Shown: positions 34,707 to 47,035 of the stretch, piece by piece
How the letters are laid out: every line of letters begins with the position of its first letter
How positions within the stretch are numbered: the first letter of the stretch is position 1
DNA from: Sternotherus odoratus
Lineage: Eukaryota; Chordata; Testudines; Kinosternidae
Length of the DNA: 64,000 bases
Assembly: GCA_032164245.1 (NCBI GenBank)
Contig: JAVMKO010000003.1
Coordinates: 94,425,890 to 94,489,889 of the forward strand
Direction: 5' to 3'
Notes under the pieces: generated by a model
Databases searched by the model: none
The model's input: the letters and a program-made list of their open reading frames with translations, nothing else
Told to the model about the DNA's origin: nothing
Made by a program: the position numbers and the translations under genes

Positions 34707-36605
34707 GTTCCTCTTTTCTCTCCTGTTAGTAACAGAGGTATTCACTGAGTTGGTTTCTTTGGTCACCAAGTTGTTCATTAAGATGAGTTTAGCTGATTAA
34801 AAAAATAACAAAATGGTAAAATCAAAACCTAACAAGACATGCATTTTAACATAACGAGCATTTGTTAAGACGCCTGTGAATTTCAATAAATATTCAGTGG
34901 GTGCAATTGAATACTGGCTAAAAAATTGTATTGTGTGGAATGCACCCTCCAAGGGTTACCTTTTAAGAAAGGAACCGCTGCCACCGCTGCCTTAATTTTG
35001 TTATAACCAGCAAATGTTTATTATATTCCCTTAGAAACTTGAAAATAAAATGTTTCTCCAAACATTTACTCCTTTCACTTACGGCAGTGTTTTTTTTATT
35101 TGCATTCTTAATAGATCTTGCAATTAATATGACATTAAGTTCCTAGTTTTTGCATCAGCTTTATTAACATTGTTCCACGTATAAGGGAAACTTGGCTACT
35201 TGCTGATGTGGAACCAGCAGAGGGAGCACAAACTATTTTTAGCATAGGGACCACACCAGTAATGGTGGTTGCCTGCTGTTTGCTAACAGTCCAGTGGCTA
35301 TTCTTTAATTGATACGCATAATTCAGATAACATCTGCTACCGGTATGTTAAAATTAGTTCAAATTGTAGACCCAATAGTACTTGAATGTGATCTTGCATA
35401 ATTACATTTCTTTATGCTGTTTTAAGCCCAGTTGTGCTGGTACCTGCTCTGGGAAGTAATAGTAATTTTATTTTCTCCTGTTTACTATATGTAGGATAAT
35501 ATATAAAACTCTGGTCACGTAAAGAGTCACTGAAATCACCAGTGACTTTTCTCATGCATAAGTCTTGCAGGATGAGGGTCTAGTTTCTTTAAAGAATAAA
35601 ATCTTAATAGTTTGTCACTTTAGCCATTTGATTGGGATATAGTGTTATTCCCATATGGTGATTCTGATCAGATTAAATAATCTAACTCCATTGGTAATAC
35701 TTTTCATCTGTCCTCCTTCCTGAATATTTTTTAAAATTTTAGTCACAGAGCAAGAAAGAAATTCTTTCTGTGGACACTGTTATAATACTTACACCACTTC
35801 CCCTCTTCAAACGCTTCTCATTTTATACGTTAGAAAAGCTGTGATTAAAAATGATCAAATTAAGTACAATCAAGTAAGGAATTCTGTTTTTCAGTATCAT
35901 TGGAGGGTTTGTCTTACAATCTAAGAATTCTGAATTTAACTATTGTTTAGCACAATTGTGGTAAGCTTCCTTTGAGCACATATTTTATGTATCTGAAACA
36001 TATCTGAAGGGTCAGTGGGTGTTTAATCTCTGAAGAAAATTGAAAAATTTAATTAAAACATATCAAATACTTCAATTTCTAGGCAGTATACATTTGCTAC
36101 ACTTTTTAACAGCATGGGCTTCTCCACATGAGCGTTCCCCTGTGCCTGTTCAGTGGGGCTCCAGGCGGGTTCATGAACACGTGGCTCATTGCAGGATCAG
36201 GTCCATGGTCCGTATATAATTATTAATCTGCTGTTGCTCCAAATGTGACTACAGCAGATGTAATCTAATATGACATTCACAACCGATATCCAAAACATGG
36301 ACTGTTGTAAATAATTTCACAATATAAATAATATTCTCAATCTTTCTGGCTAGTAGGGCTCTTATAGGAAATATTCCCTGAGGTTTAATTTTTAATTATA
36401 CTTTCAGAATACTCATGTTGATAAGGAATTGATTCTAATCTCACATGTGTGCAAGGTTAGCATTATCTTGACACAGGAGTCCAAGTATATTCTGATTTGC
36501 TTTCAAAGGCTTATTCATCATCCACTCTGAATAGCTACATCTAGTAAAACGCTACTTACTAGTCCATAGCCAATAGTAACAATTCAGAAACTAGAAAAAA
36601 TATCT
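34707..36605. other. Intergenic, old repeat traces
   Basis: Mostly unassigned AT-rich DNA. 36110-36210 has a LINE/SINE-like phrase (GCTCATTGCAGGATCAGG) too short to classify. Confidence 0.45.
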
Positions 36606-36613
36606 TTTTAAGC

Positions 36614-38181
36614 TAGGTCTGTTGAGCAATTAACTTAAAATAATTAACGGTGATTAAAAAAATTAAGTGCAGGTTTAATTGCACTTTTAAACAGTAGAAT
36701 ACCAATTGAAATTTATTAAGTTTTAATATTTTTCTAGTTTCAAATATATTGTAGTCTGTTGTAATTGAAATCAATGTGTATATTATTTTTTATTAAAAAG
36801 TATTTGTGCCGTTAAAATGATAAAATAGTATTTTTCAGTTGACCTCATACAAGTGCGTAGCGCCGTCTCCATCATGAAAGTGCAACTTACAAATGTTGCA
36901 TAACTGCCCTCAAAAATAAAACATGTAAAACTTCAGCGCATGCAAGTCCACTCAGTCCTATGTCTTGTTCAGCCATGACAAACAAGTTTGTTCACATTTA
37001 CGGGAGATAATGCTGCCTGCTTCTTATTTACAATGTCACCAGAAAGTGAGAACAGGTGTTCGCATGGCACTTTTGTTCTTGCATTGCAAGATATTTATGT
37101 GACAGATATGCTAAACATTCATATGCTCCTTCAGGCTTCAGCCACCATTCCAGAGAATATGCTTCCATGCTGCTTAAAAAAATAATGCATTAACTAAATT
37201 TGTGATTGAACTCCTTGGGGGAGAATTGTGTGTCCCCTGCTCCATTTTACCCACATTCTGTTATATATTTCTTGTTATAGCAGTCTCAAATGATGACCCA
37301 GCAGATGTTGTTCATTTTAAGAACACTTTCACTGCAGATTTGACAAAACGCAAAGAAGATACCATTGTGAGATTTCTAAAGCACTCTATCCAAGGTTTAA
37401 GAATCTGAAGTGCCTTCCAAAATCTGAGAGGCACTAGGTATGGATTTTCATGTTTTCAGAAGTCTTAAAAGAGCAACATTCCGAGGCAGAAACTACAGAG
37501 CTTAAACCACCAAAAATGAAAATCATCCACCTGCTGGTGGCATCTGACTTAGATAATGAAAATGAATATGTGTCGGTCTGCACTGTTTTGGATTGTTATT
37601 AAGCAGAACTCAGCAGCATGGGCACATGTCTCCTGGAATAGTTGTTGAAGCATGACAGGACATACGAATCTTTAGCACATCTGGCATGTAAATATCTTGC
37701 GATGCTGTCTACAGCAGTGCCATCAGAACACCTGTTCTCACTATCAAGTGACTTTGTAAACAAGAAGCGGGCAGCATTATCTCCTGCAAATCCAAACAAG
37801 TGTGTTTACCTGAGCAACTGGCTGAACAAGAAGTAAGACTGAGTGGACTTACAGGTTCTAAAATTTTACATTGTTCTATTTTTGAATGCAGTTTTTTTCT
37901 ACATAAGTTTACATTTGTAAGTTCAACTTCCTTGATAAAGAGATTTCACTATGGTACTTGTATTAGGAGAATAGAAAATACTATTTCTTTTGTTTTTTAC
38001 AGTGCAAATATTTTAATAACAAATAAATATAAAGCATTGTACACTTTGTATTCTGTGTTGCATTGAAATCAATGTATTTAAAAATGTAGAAAACATCCAA
38101 AATATTTAAATAAATGGTATTCTCTTCTTGTTTAACAGTGTGATTAATTGTGATTAATTTTTTAATCACTTTAGAGTCCTA
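36614..38181 (+). mobile_element. Fold-back hAT transposon derivative
   Basis: The left arm (about 36614-37172) is the inverted copy of the right arm (about 37612-38181), each about 560 nt, around a 440-nt spacer. The right arm encodes the end of a hAT transposase, ORF 37642-37836 with LACKYLAMLSTAVPSEHLFSLSSDF, then the WLNKK end and a 3' UTR finishing in TAATTGTGATTAATTTTTTAATCAC. The left arm encodes the same in reverse (TGTTCGCATGGCAC, GATAATGCTGCCTG). Flanks TTTTAAGC (36606-36613) and TTTTAAAC (38182-38189) match at 7 of 8 positions, as in a hAT target duplication. The spacer adds an upstream transposase segment in the sense direction. Frames are broken, so it is inactive. Confidence 0.85.
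37642..37836 (+). pseudogene. hAT transposase C-terminal dimerisation segment
   Basis: The frame shows LAHLACKYLAMLSTAVPSEH, then LFSLSSDFVNKKRAALSP and a WLNKK end. This is the hAT C-terminal dimerisation block, whose usual form is L...YL..P.TS...ER.FS..G..V...R..L.P. The upstream catalytic residues are not present in an intact frame. Confidence 0.75.
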
Positions 38182-38864
38182 TTTTAAACACATTTTACAT
38201 TTCAAACAGGAATTAACTTCTCCCATGTTAAAACTGCATGAAAGAACATTTGTAAAACTTTAATTATTGGCTAACATGTGATGTGATAACAGATGATTTA
38301 GTGTAAGGAATTAAGGCTACCCTTTTAGCTTCAAAAACATGTGTGATCAAGAACATATGGTACTGTCTAAGTGTTAAGCTGTGCACATCCCCTTAGTATA
38401 CTGAAATTATCTTTTCTTGAAGTCATGGCCTTTGTGCTCTAATTCAGTAATGGCATCAAATGTTCAGGTTTCTACTTTGTTTTCCCTGCTTAAATTGGCA
38501 GATGTTCTGCATTTTAATTTCTTCATACACCGTCATGATTTCTTATTTTCATAGATTAACCATGTTGCTCTATTTTTAATCTTCTGAAATATAGTTTGAG
38601 ATATAGTTTCCTTGCTTTGCACTATAACATTTTTCACACTATGAGAGAAAACCTGGGGGTTGAATTCCTGTAGCTATTTCAGCAACCATGATGGCAATGC
38701 TGTGACCAACTGCCATGAATCAAATAAGGAAAAAAAAAAATATGGGACCACTTTTTTAGATCTATTTTTTACATTTTTTATTTCTTTAAAAGCTGTTTAT
38801 ACAAGGCCTATAGTGGTTAAGGCAGCACTCAGGAAATTCTAGGACTATTCTATGAGTTGGGCAT
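38182..38864. other. Intergenic, nothing recognised
   Basis: AT-rich spacer. Confidence 0.5.
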
Positions 38865-38865
38865 A

Positions 38866-38977
38866 GGGTGACGAAATGTCCTGATTTTATAGGGATAGTC
38901 CCCCAATATTCGTGGGTTTGTCTTATATAGGCACCTCCCCTCTTGTCCCGATTTTTCACACTTGTTATCTGGTCACC
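38866..38977. mobile_element. Short MITE with GGGTGAC termini
   Basis: Starts GGGTGACGAAATGTCCTG and ends ATCTGGTCACC in inverted form, flanked by ATA. The interior has two inverted GATTTT and CCCGATTTTT segments. A right-hand end of the same family is seen near 63568-63586. Confidence 0.7.
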
Positions 38978-38989
38978 ATAGTCGAGCAT

Positions 38990-39480
38990 ATATAGGTCAA
39001 TCATAATGAATATAAAGTTTGGACAAGGCATTCTTTCTCAGAAAAAAACTGCACACAGGTGGAGTTAAGGTTGAGATTACATGTTAGTAATTTAGTGTAA
39101 AATACATTACCAGATGGTATAAAAACAAGCATTATAAACCCAGAAAAATCAGAATTCGTGTTAAAATAAATTTAAATAAGTTTAAGGTATGGAAATATGG
39201 TGTTAGGGCACCCAAGCAATCTTCGCTTAACTCCTATAATTGACACCATGAGGAAAGGAAAAAAGTATTTGAAAATCAGTTTAATCTAATCTGAGACTGA
39301 ACACTAAAATGCCTAAATCATAAATATATAGTTAACTCTACCCTGTAGTGATATTATTAAGTTAGTGTGTGCACTAGCTGTTCATTTTCATGCCTTAATA
39401 CATTTGGATTTCTTTTGTAATCTTAACTCTCAATTTCCTGGGTTTATAATGCTTTTGTTTGGAATAACTATACCATTACT
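38990..39480. other. Intergenic, nothing recognised
   Basis: AT-rich spacer. Confidence 0.5.
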
Positions 39481-39800
39481 GTAATGTACTTTCTTCTTTG
39501 AGTGCTTGCTCATGTCAATTCCGTTCTAGGTGTGCGAGCATCCACGTGCACAGTCGAAGATTTTTGCCTTAGTAGTATCCATAGGGTTGGCTGTAGCGTC
39601 CCCTCTCCCGTCCTCCACTCTCCCTTGCATATCCCCACATTCACCTGCGTGCACACACCAGTTCTACCCTCTCCCTCCTACCCTACATTTCCTTGCTCTC
39701 ACTGCAGTTTTCCCCATCTTCTCCATGAACACACAAACATACACATACATTCTCCTTGTTTCACCTTCTCTCTTGACTTCCCTGTTGAGTAGATCTGGTG
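39480..39800 (+). mobile_element. DIRS terminal repeat fragment
   Basis: Begins TTCTTTGAGTGCTTGCTCAT and continues with GTGCACAGTCGAAGATTTTT, the same layout as the DIRS left end at 41826. No internal coding part follows. Confidence 0.6.
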
Positions 39801-39984
39801 GAGCAGGTAGTTTTTTTAAAGACAATAATTGGGATTTATGACCTTTTTTATCATTATTCTTCATAACTGAAAAATTCTCTTTTAGAAGAGGCAGAAGAAA
39901 GATGTTCAACTTCAGTGAATTTCTTGAAGAAACTCCATGTTGCAAAATGACCTGTTCTCAGTTGGATGGAGGCATCAAGTTCCT

Positions 39985-40235
39985 TTGGAGTTTGTTTACA
40001 CTTTACAGCTCTACAACTTTCTTGCTCAGGGGTGTGGAACGCCCCTCCACCCCTGAGCGCAGCAAGTTTCAGTGCTGTAAGGTGCCAGTATAGACAGTGC
40101 CGGAAGGTGTTTGTTTTTTTTTTAGAGTGCTAGGAGGGCTCTCTACCAGCGCTCTGCTGCGACTATGCAAGCCACGTTAAAGTATTGCCACGGCAGCTTT
40201 AACGTTGCCAGTGTAGATTAGCCCTTAGTTAAGAT
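39985..40235. mobile_element. Turtle-type MITE with internal hairpin
   Basis: Ends TTTACACTTTACAGCTCTAC and CCAGTGTAGATTAGCCCTTA. The interior includes an imperfect hairpin built on GCTCAGGGGTGTGG and CCACCCCTGAGCG. Superfamily not determined. Confidence 0.5.
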
Positions 40236-41335
40236 GCCTTCTTTCAAAGTTGCTGTGACCTCCCATTGTTCGCAACAGGAGTAAATCCAAGCTATGTTCA
40301 AAGAACATGAAAGCCACTATTCTGTCAGATGAGGAACACTTTGAGAAGCAGCTTAATGATGCAGTGGCCATGTTTGTAACTGTCACTGGCCAGTTGAGAA
40401 TGAGATGTGGCCATTTTGAGAAGGACATCTTAACTGAGCACTTCCCAAATAACTTGCCCTCTTTCAAAATGGCAGTTTTCATGGAATTCTCTGAAGTAAA
40501 ATCTGATGAGTCAGCTCTGCTGAAGGAGAGATGTTCAGTTATGAAGATTAATGGCAAAAAAGAGCATTTTCCTAAAAACCTTTTTTTGAATGATTTTTGG
40601 GAAGTTGTAGGAAGTTTAGAGTCTGTATTACGGTATTTAGGGCCAAAAGTATCTGAAACCAGGTTCTAACTCAATTTTTAAAACTTTTTAACTCTTAGTG
40701 GATTTACTTTTAAATTTTCAGAAAATTTACCTGAATCATAGAGTAAATGTCATAACTTTGGAGAGGATGTGCTATATATTTAATATTTAAAGTGTTTGAA
40801 TCCCTGCTTTATGTACAAAGTTCAGCTTAAGCTAACTGTGGAGCTACAGTTGGTACCTCTATTACATTTACGTTTTCCTTCTGCCTTCGAGTTGAATTTG
40901 GCAGTGGTGGCTTTTCTGGTGATATGATTAGTAATCTTGTAGGTACGCACTTGAAGGTGTAAATCCTGTGGCCAGTTAGATGGCCAATCTCTCTTCTAAT
41001 CAAGTCTCACTTTCAGAATCCTCTTTTACAAGGGAAGACTTTACTTCCCATTTCACAACTTCATCTGTACTGAAAAGGCCAAAGTCACCCCTGACACCTG
41101 GATTTTGTAGATTATTTAAGAGGGCTAGACAATTTACCATTTTTAAAGTGCTGACTGTGTTGTAATACTTTTCAAAGAGATATGAAGACCAGCTTCCTAC
41201 CTCCAAGACTTTTTTGATGTCCACAGGGTAATTACGCATGTAACCGTTCTGTCTTATTAGGGAGCAAATCTAATAAAGATCAGTCTTCCTACAGAATTAC
41301 ATGGATTCTGCAATGAAGTGCAATATCTAGTTTAA
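40236..41335. other. Unassigned stretch with a 120-codon open frame
   Basis: 40307-40669 is open for 120 codons on the plus strand. The product contains internally similar HFEK and EHFP segments, which suggests a short degenerate duplication. No splice context, family motif or codon signature supports a gene, so I do not call it one. Confidence 0.35.
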
Positions 41336-41516
41336 TGTGTTGTATTTCTGGAGCCAGAAACAAGTCAGATAGACATGTAACCAGCAGAGGGAGCTGATGG
41401 ACACACAACTCTGCTGTTCTAGCTGCAAAACTGAAACTGACATGGAAAGTGAGGTTTTTACATTGAGGAGGGGGAAGTGCACAGAGCCCCCTCATTTAAA
41501 GGTACAAGACATCACA
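41336..41516 (-). repeat. Gypsy LTR (3' copy of the minus-strand element)
   Basis: Borders TGTG..CACA. It is next to a purine-rich tract on the minus strand (AAAGTAGGGGCAGGAA), which fits a polypurine tract just before the 3' LTR. Confidence 0.65.
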
Positions 41517-42158
41517 TTCCTGCCCCTACTTTTAAAAACTTTCCAAACACACACACATTATCATTTACATGCCTTACATGAAATACTATATAACCTAACT
41601 AAAAGTTGTGGGTGGACTAGCATAGACTCTTAAATTGCAAGAGATCATTCTATCCTGGAATAACAACTCACTAGCTAAATAGCTTAGAAGTTCAAGGGCA
41701 CAACTGGTTTTTGCACTCTCTTGAGATAATGTGGTAATATTGATGTGGCAGTGTCCTGGATAGGCCCAGACTCTAGTACTAGTCGAGGCTGCAGCTGGTC
41801 CTTATATCATTTCCATAAAATACCGTCAGTTCTTCAAGTGCTTGCTCATATGTGTTCCACAGTAGGTGTGCATGCTCACCGGGTGCACCAGTGCCGGAAG
41901 TTTTTCCCTTAGCAGTACCCATAGGGGGGAGCACCGCTGTAACCCCTAGAGTGGTGCTTCTATATAGTGCTATAAGGGGAGCTGTGCACTCCCCAACCCT
42001 CAGTTCCTTCTTGCCGCCAGTGAAGGTGCATTGGAACAACTTGCTCCAGCTTTGCTGTGCATTTTCCAGTTGGTTCATAGTAGTACCTTAGCTTAGTTTT
42101 CTGTTTACAGTTCATTAATTAGTAAGTTCAGTTAGAGAGCGGGCATGGGGCATGCCCT

Positions 42159-42857
42159 GTGCCTCAGGCTTCAAGTCCTGTGACTCTTGTCACCATTCTA
42201 TGCCCAGGAGCAATCCGCACTCTGGCCGTCTCCATTGTTTGGACGAAACACGTGAGTGAGTGTTGCAAGATTTGTAGCTCTTTTAAGCCGAGGCCAAAGA
42301 AGGAGAGAAATATCAGACTCAGAGCCCTGTCCTTATGGGAGTTCTGTATAGTTCACGACATCTCCCTCTGGGCCTTCCATCTGCTAGGCGTCCGCAACAC
42401 ATGGGCTGATCTCCTGAGTAGGGTATTCTCCTCCCAACACCAGTGGTCTCTCCACTCAGAGGTTACTTACCAGCTCTTAAGAACATGGGGGACTCCCAAG
42501 GTAGACCTGTTTTGTGACCCAGCACTCCAGGGCCCCCAGTTCTGGTCCAGGAGGTGTCTGGGGAGGGACCTGATCTTGGACGCCTTCCTCCTACCGTGGT
42601 CGGGCCAGCTCTTCCAGGCCTTTCCCCCATTTCACCTCCTCAGCAAGCTCTTGGAAAAAGTAGATAGACAAAGCGTGCATCCTCCTGATCGCCCCAGCTT
42701 GGCCCTGCCAGCATTGTACGGGGCCCTCTTGGACCTGCTAGTAGCCCCTCTGAGGAGGTTACCGTTCCGTCCGGACCTCCTTTCCCAGGACAAAGGCCAT
42801 CTTCTCCATCCCAACCTGACCGCTCTCCATCTCACAGCGTGGCAGCTCAGTGGTTAG
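42159..42857 (+). pseudogene. DIRS gag start fused to RNase H-like domain by deletion
   Basis: 232 codons without a stop. The first 50 or so come from gag leader sequence (ETHVSECCKICSSFKPRPKK in the neighbouring frame). The rest reads LWAFHLLGVRNTWADLLSRV, then PKVDLFCDP and LDAFLLPWS, matching the RNase H and C-terminal pol region of DIRS elements (HLPG..N..AD.LSR). The junction near 42305-42320 marks the internal deletion. No catalytic RT part remains. Confidence 0.7.
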
Positions 42858-43820
42858 ATGCCAAGGAGACGAGGTGTTCAGAAGGAGTAAGTTGCGTTCT
42901 CCTGGAAAGCAGGAAGCCGTCCATACGCCGAACCTACCTGGCGAAGTGGTCTAGATTCTCCAAGTGGGCTGAAGAGTGGGGGGTCCCTCTGGTGTCTGTC
43001 CCCTCCAGGTCATTCTCAAGTACCTCCTTCACCTTAGGACCCAGAGCCTGGTGCCCACCTCTGTCGGGGTGCACCTGGTGGCCATATTGGCCTTCCACCC
43101 ACTGGTGCAAGGCCATGCAGTCTTCTCCCATGCAATGACCACCCGCCTCCTCAAAGGGCTTAGATCACTCATTCCCCTATGCCAGGCCCCGTTTCCACAA
43201 TGGGATTTGAACCTGGTTTTAGCCCGCCTCACGGGGGCCCCCCTTTGAACACTTAGCCTCATGCTTCTGGTCTCACCTCTCATGGAAGGTGGCCTTCCTT
43301 GTAGCAATCATGTTGGCCCGTCGAGTCTTGGAGCTCAGGAATTTGATCTCCGAGCTCCTGTACACAATATTCCACAAGGATAAGGTCCAGCTCCACCCAC
43401 ACCCTGCATTACTTTCCAAAGTGGTCTCCGCCTTCCATATGGAGCAGGAAATTCTCCTCCATGTACTTTGTCCCAAGCCCAATTCCTCGCACGGAGGAAC
43501 GCCACCTCCACACGCTCTTTGTGTGCAGGGCACTGGCCTTCTACCTGGATCGGACCAAACCATTCCCGAAATCCTTGCAGCTCTTTGTTGCCTTGGCCGA
43601 GCATATGAAGGGGCAACCAATTTTCACCCAGCGTCTTTCCCACTGGATCACCTCGTGCATATGCACGTGTTACGATCTGGCAGGGGTTCCCCCAGCACCA
43701 ATCGTGAGGGTGTATTCAATGAGGGCTCAGGCCCCGTCTGCGGCCTATGTAGCCCATGTCCCTATCCAGGATATTTGTAGGGCTGCCACCTGGTCCTCAG
43801 TTCATACGTTTACTTAACAC
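42840..43820 (+). pseudogene. DIRS tyrosine recombinase, frameshifted
   Basis: The frame changes at about 43010, 43240 and 43490. Segments in order are SRKPSIRRTYLAKWSRFSKW (N-terminal helical part), MTTRLLKGLRSLIPLCQAPF, AFLVAIMLARRVLELRNL, FYLDRTKPFPKSLQLFVAL, SHWITSCICTCYDLAG and the C-terminal IQDICRAATWSSVHTFT. The order fits a phage-type tyrosine recombinase as found in DIRS. Several frameshifts make it non-functional. Confidence 0.8.
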
Positions 43821-45042
43821 TATGCTATCGTCTCCCAAACCAGGGATGATGCCGGGTTCAGTAGGGTGGTACTCCATCCCAGGAACTTATGAACTCCTAC
43901 CCACCTTCCACAGATATAGCTTGGAATCACCTACTGTGGAGTACACGTGAGCAAGCACTTGAAGAAGAAAGGAGTTACCTGTTCCATAACTGGTGTTATT
44001 CAAGTTGTATTACTCACGTCTGTTCCACATCCTCCCCTCCTTTCCTGTCAGAGTTATCCAGCAAGAGGGAACTGAGGGTGGGCGGAGTGCGCAGCTCCCC
44101 TTATAGCGCTAGAGAGGCGCCACTCCAGGAGTCGCAGCGGTGCTCCCCTCCTACGGGTACTACTAAGGGAAAAACTTCTGGCACCGGTGCATGTGGCGAG
44201 CATGCACACCTACTGTGGAATAGACATGAAGAACGCCAGTTACGGAAAAGGCATTTACCACAAACAAAACAGGTTCTTTTACAAGATCTCCAGGCACTCG
44301 TTTCACTCCACAACCATAGTTACAAATCCACGTTAAGTCTCTAATTGGAAAAGGAGGATGATAAGTCTTACATTGATCAGTTTGCACAGCATGGGATTTG
44401 GCTACATTTGAGGTAATATCGGGATATAGCAGTTTCCAATTACTGAAAGACTGCTTCAAGGAACAAGTTGCAGTTGCAGCATGCGGTGCGTTCCTACAGA
44501 CAAGTAAGAAATGGACCAATTTCTGCTTATGACTCAATAGACTTGTTAGCTTCTAAGGCATGCTTATGTGTTTTTACAAACCATGGCCATAGTCCATTTG
44601 TAGCAGGATGGTGAGCTGAAGGAATGTGCTGAATTCCATATAAAGCTGGGAACCTCTGAAATTCTTCAGAACAGACTTGAGATCTATTTTTCACTCATCA
44701 ACTGTAATGGTAACTGAACTGGCTAAACAAGGTACAAGGATGTCCAGAGATGATATCTGTTCAGCAAAATCCACATGAATAGGTAGTCTGAGGCCCAGAC
44801 CAAGGATGTAGACGAGCTGGGACAGAATCATGCTATATTTGCTGACATGTAGTACAGTATTTTTTGCCTTCCTCTCAATGCCTCTCGATCCAGGCTATGG
44901 CCTTCATCCATACAGTGCCAAAATTACCTTTGTGAAGAGTTTCCAAACCTGAGATTGAAGTTATTTCAAAATGATTGCTTGTATTCCCCATAAGATGTCA
45001 CCATGCTTCACAGATAATTCACGTTGATGTTACAAGACTTGT

Positions 45043-45297
45043 TTAAAGTGGGGATTCTTTATCCACCACTGTAGCTTGTAGTACCACCCCTTTCACAAGC
45101 AAAAGCACATCCTTTCCTGTTTCTTTGTTGACGTCTTTACTAGTGATGGGTAACTTATCCATCAGATTGAAAGAGAACACTGAAGTTTCTTTGGGTTGAT
45201 GAGAACTCGGGCCTGGCAAGTGCAACAACCTATCAACATTGTCTTGCTGAGTCCTTTTACAGAACTTAATAACATAAGAATGAGCTGCAAATAGCAA
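45043..45297 (-). pseudogene. Gypsy pol C-terminal RNase H/spacer fragment
   Basis: The minus-strand frame shows VIKFCKRTQQDNVDRLLHLP, equivalent to the gypsy Y.I.F....H.NAD.LSRLP motif at the end of RNase H, followed by a linker with LPITSKDVNKET. Confidence 0.65.
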
Positions 45298-45543
45298 TGC
45301 CCATCATTAGCTGCTGCTGCTCATATGCAATGGAATGCCATGTTTCAGTCCAAAACTTGAAAGTAATGGGCAATCATCCGTCAACAAGGTAAAACGTCTA
45401 CCATACTGATAGGTATGGAACTTTCAGATTCCAAAGATAATGCTGAGAACTTCTTGCTCTATTTGCATGTATTTCTTCTCAGTGAGTGTCTGTGGTGCAA
45501 AGGCAGGTGGTTTCTCCATTCCCTTAGGAAAAACATGGGAAAG

Positions 45544-45607
45544 AACTGCACCCATTCCACACAGTGAAGTATCACAACTGCACCCATTCCACACAGTGAA
45601 GTATCAC
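45544..45607. repeat. 32-bp tandem duplication
   Basis: Two identical adjacent 32-bp units, each starting AACTGCACCC, inside the gypsy pol region. A recent local duplication. Confidence 0.9.
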
Positions 45608-45859
45608 AAGCCAATTTGCAATGGTAGCAAAGCATCAACATGTGTAAGAACTTCGGGCGATGTGAACAGTTTCTTTGCTTCCTTAAATGCACACTCACTC
45701 TTGAGTCCATTTCCATTTTTTTCTTTGCTTGTGTGAGGTCATGAAAAGGTGTAATACTGTTGCCATGTTAAGCAGAAATTTACCATAGTAGTTAAGGAGT
45801 GCTAAGAATGAATGTAACTAACTGGCATGTTCTCTGGCAGTGGCACTTGAAGACCTGCC

Positions 45860-46560
45860 TTCTCTTTCTCTGGCTATTTCCTTTAGTCGGTGGCATCAAT
45901 TACAAGTCCAAGGTATTTAACTAAAGGTTTAAAAATCGCACATTTGTCTCAGTCCATGGTCTTCCAAATGTTGCAAGGCAACATCCAAGTCTTGATCCTT
46001 TCAGATGTTATCCAAATATCACTGAACTCCATTCTGCCACATCAGAATCTCATACATGGGTTTCGAGGACAGGGCAAGTGCCAGTGTGATACCGAAAGGC
46101 AGCGTGTTGAAAGCCTTTTTTGTGAGGTGATTGATCCAGCATTTTGCAAATATCTTACAATCAATCTCTATTTGTAGGTATGCATTGAGCATATCTAATT
46201 TACTGAAACACTGTTCACCACTAAGAGTAGCAAATACATCTTCGATACAACATTGTGTATACTGGTCTGCACATAAAACTGGTCACTTTAAAATCTTGTA
46301 CATGTGGTGCATATAAAATCAATATCACTTTGAAATCTCCACAAATTTGGACTGAGCTATCCTTGATCACTTGTTACGGTAGGTGTAGCCCATCGCTGTG
46401 TGAAACAGGTGACGACTCCAGTGTTCAATCAGTTTCTACTAGAAGCTTCAGAGCATAAGGCACAATTTTGGTCTTGTAATTTTGTGGCTAGCTGTCAGAC
46501 TTCACAGTGAGCTTCACTACCGTTGCTCATCTGTCCAAGTTCTTTTTAAAAAACCTTGGA
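45860..46560 (-). pseudogene. Gypsy reverse transcriptase, degraded
   Basis: The minus-strand frame around 46105-46010 reads TLPFGITLALALSSKPMYEI, the RT motif with LPFGI. It is followed after a stop by YLDNI, a mutated YxDD catalytic box, and HLEDHGLR. The catalytic Asp pair is altered and several stops interrupt the frame. Confidence 0.8.
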
Positions 46561-46713
46561 GAGTCTGTCCAGTATTTCTTGAACATTTTGAGGTTCTTTC
46601 ATGATTGTCTTGATCTCAGTCCTTGAGCTTTTCAAGCCAAGATTTGCCAAATAATGGTGGACACTTTCCTTCAATCATATACAAGAGCAAAATGACCAAT
46701 TGTCCATCTAGTT

Positions 46714-47035
46714 CATTGATACTCAGACTGAGGCTCACAAGCTGTAAGTGGCTGCCTCCTGTGACTCTTTGCAGCACATGATATTAAAACACTGATTTAA
46801 TTAACAACAAATCAGGATGCCTTTACTATGTTATTAACCAGTTGTAGTTGATAAAATATCTGGTCAGTGGTTTTGGTGTTAGAATTATATAAACTAAGTA
46901 TTCCCCATAATACTGTTTAAATATGAATATATATTACTATAGTAAATGAAACACTGAATTCACACTACTGTGGCTTTTTTGGGTAATGTTGATCACTTAT
47001 TGGGCCCCTTAACCACTGTGGTCTGAGTATCACTG
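46714..47035. mobile_element. hAT MITE nested in gypsy
   Basis: Left end CATTGATACTCAGACTGAGG and right end, inverted, CAGTGATACTCAGACCACAG. Flanks ATCTAGTT (46706-46713) and ATGTGGTT (47036-47043) match at 6 of 8 bases. Confidence 0.75.

Larger units (their letters stand above)
41826..44245 (+). mobile_element. DIRS element with long inverted termini, nested in gypsy
   Basis: The left end (41826-42060) and right end (44030-44245) are inverted copies of about 200 nt with high similarity (CCACAGTAGGTGTGCATGCT, AAGTTTTTCCCTTAG, AAGGGGAGCTG.GCACTCC). An extra inverted copy of the extreme terminus sits at 43938-43970, as expected for the split and complementary ends of DIRS. Internally, a short gag start (42145-42305) joins directly to RNase H-like sequence and then a tyrosine recombinase, so the central gag and RT are deleted. 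It is younger than the gypsy host copy by nesting. Confidence 0.85.

Noticed and set aside
40307..40669. Possible 120-codon gene
   Set aside because: No splice sites, family motif or regulatory context. Internal similarity suggests a degenerate repeat.
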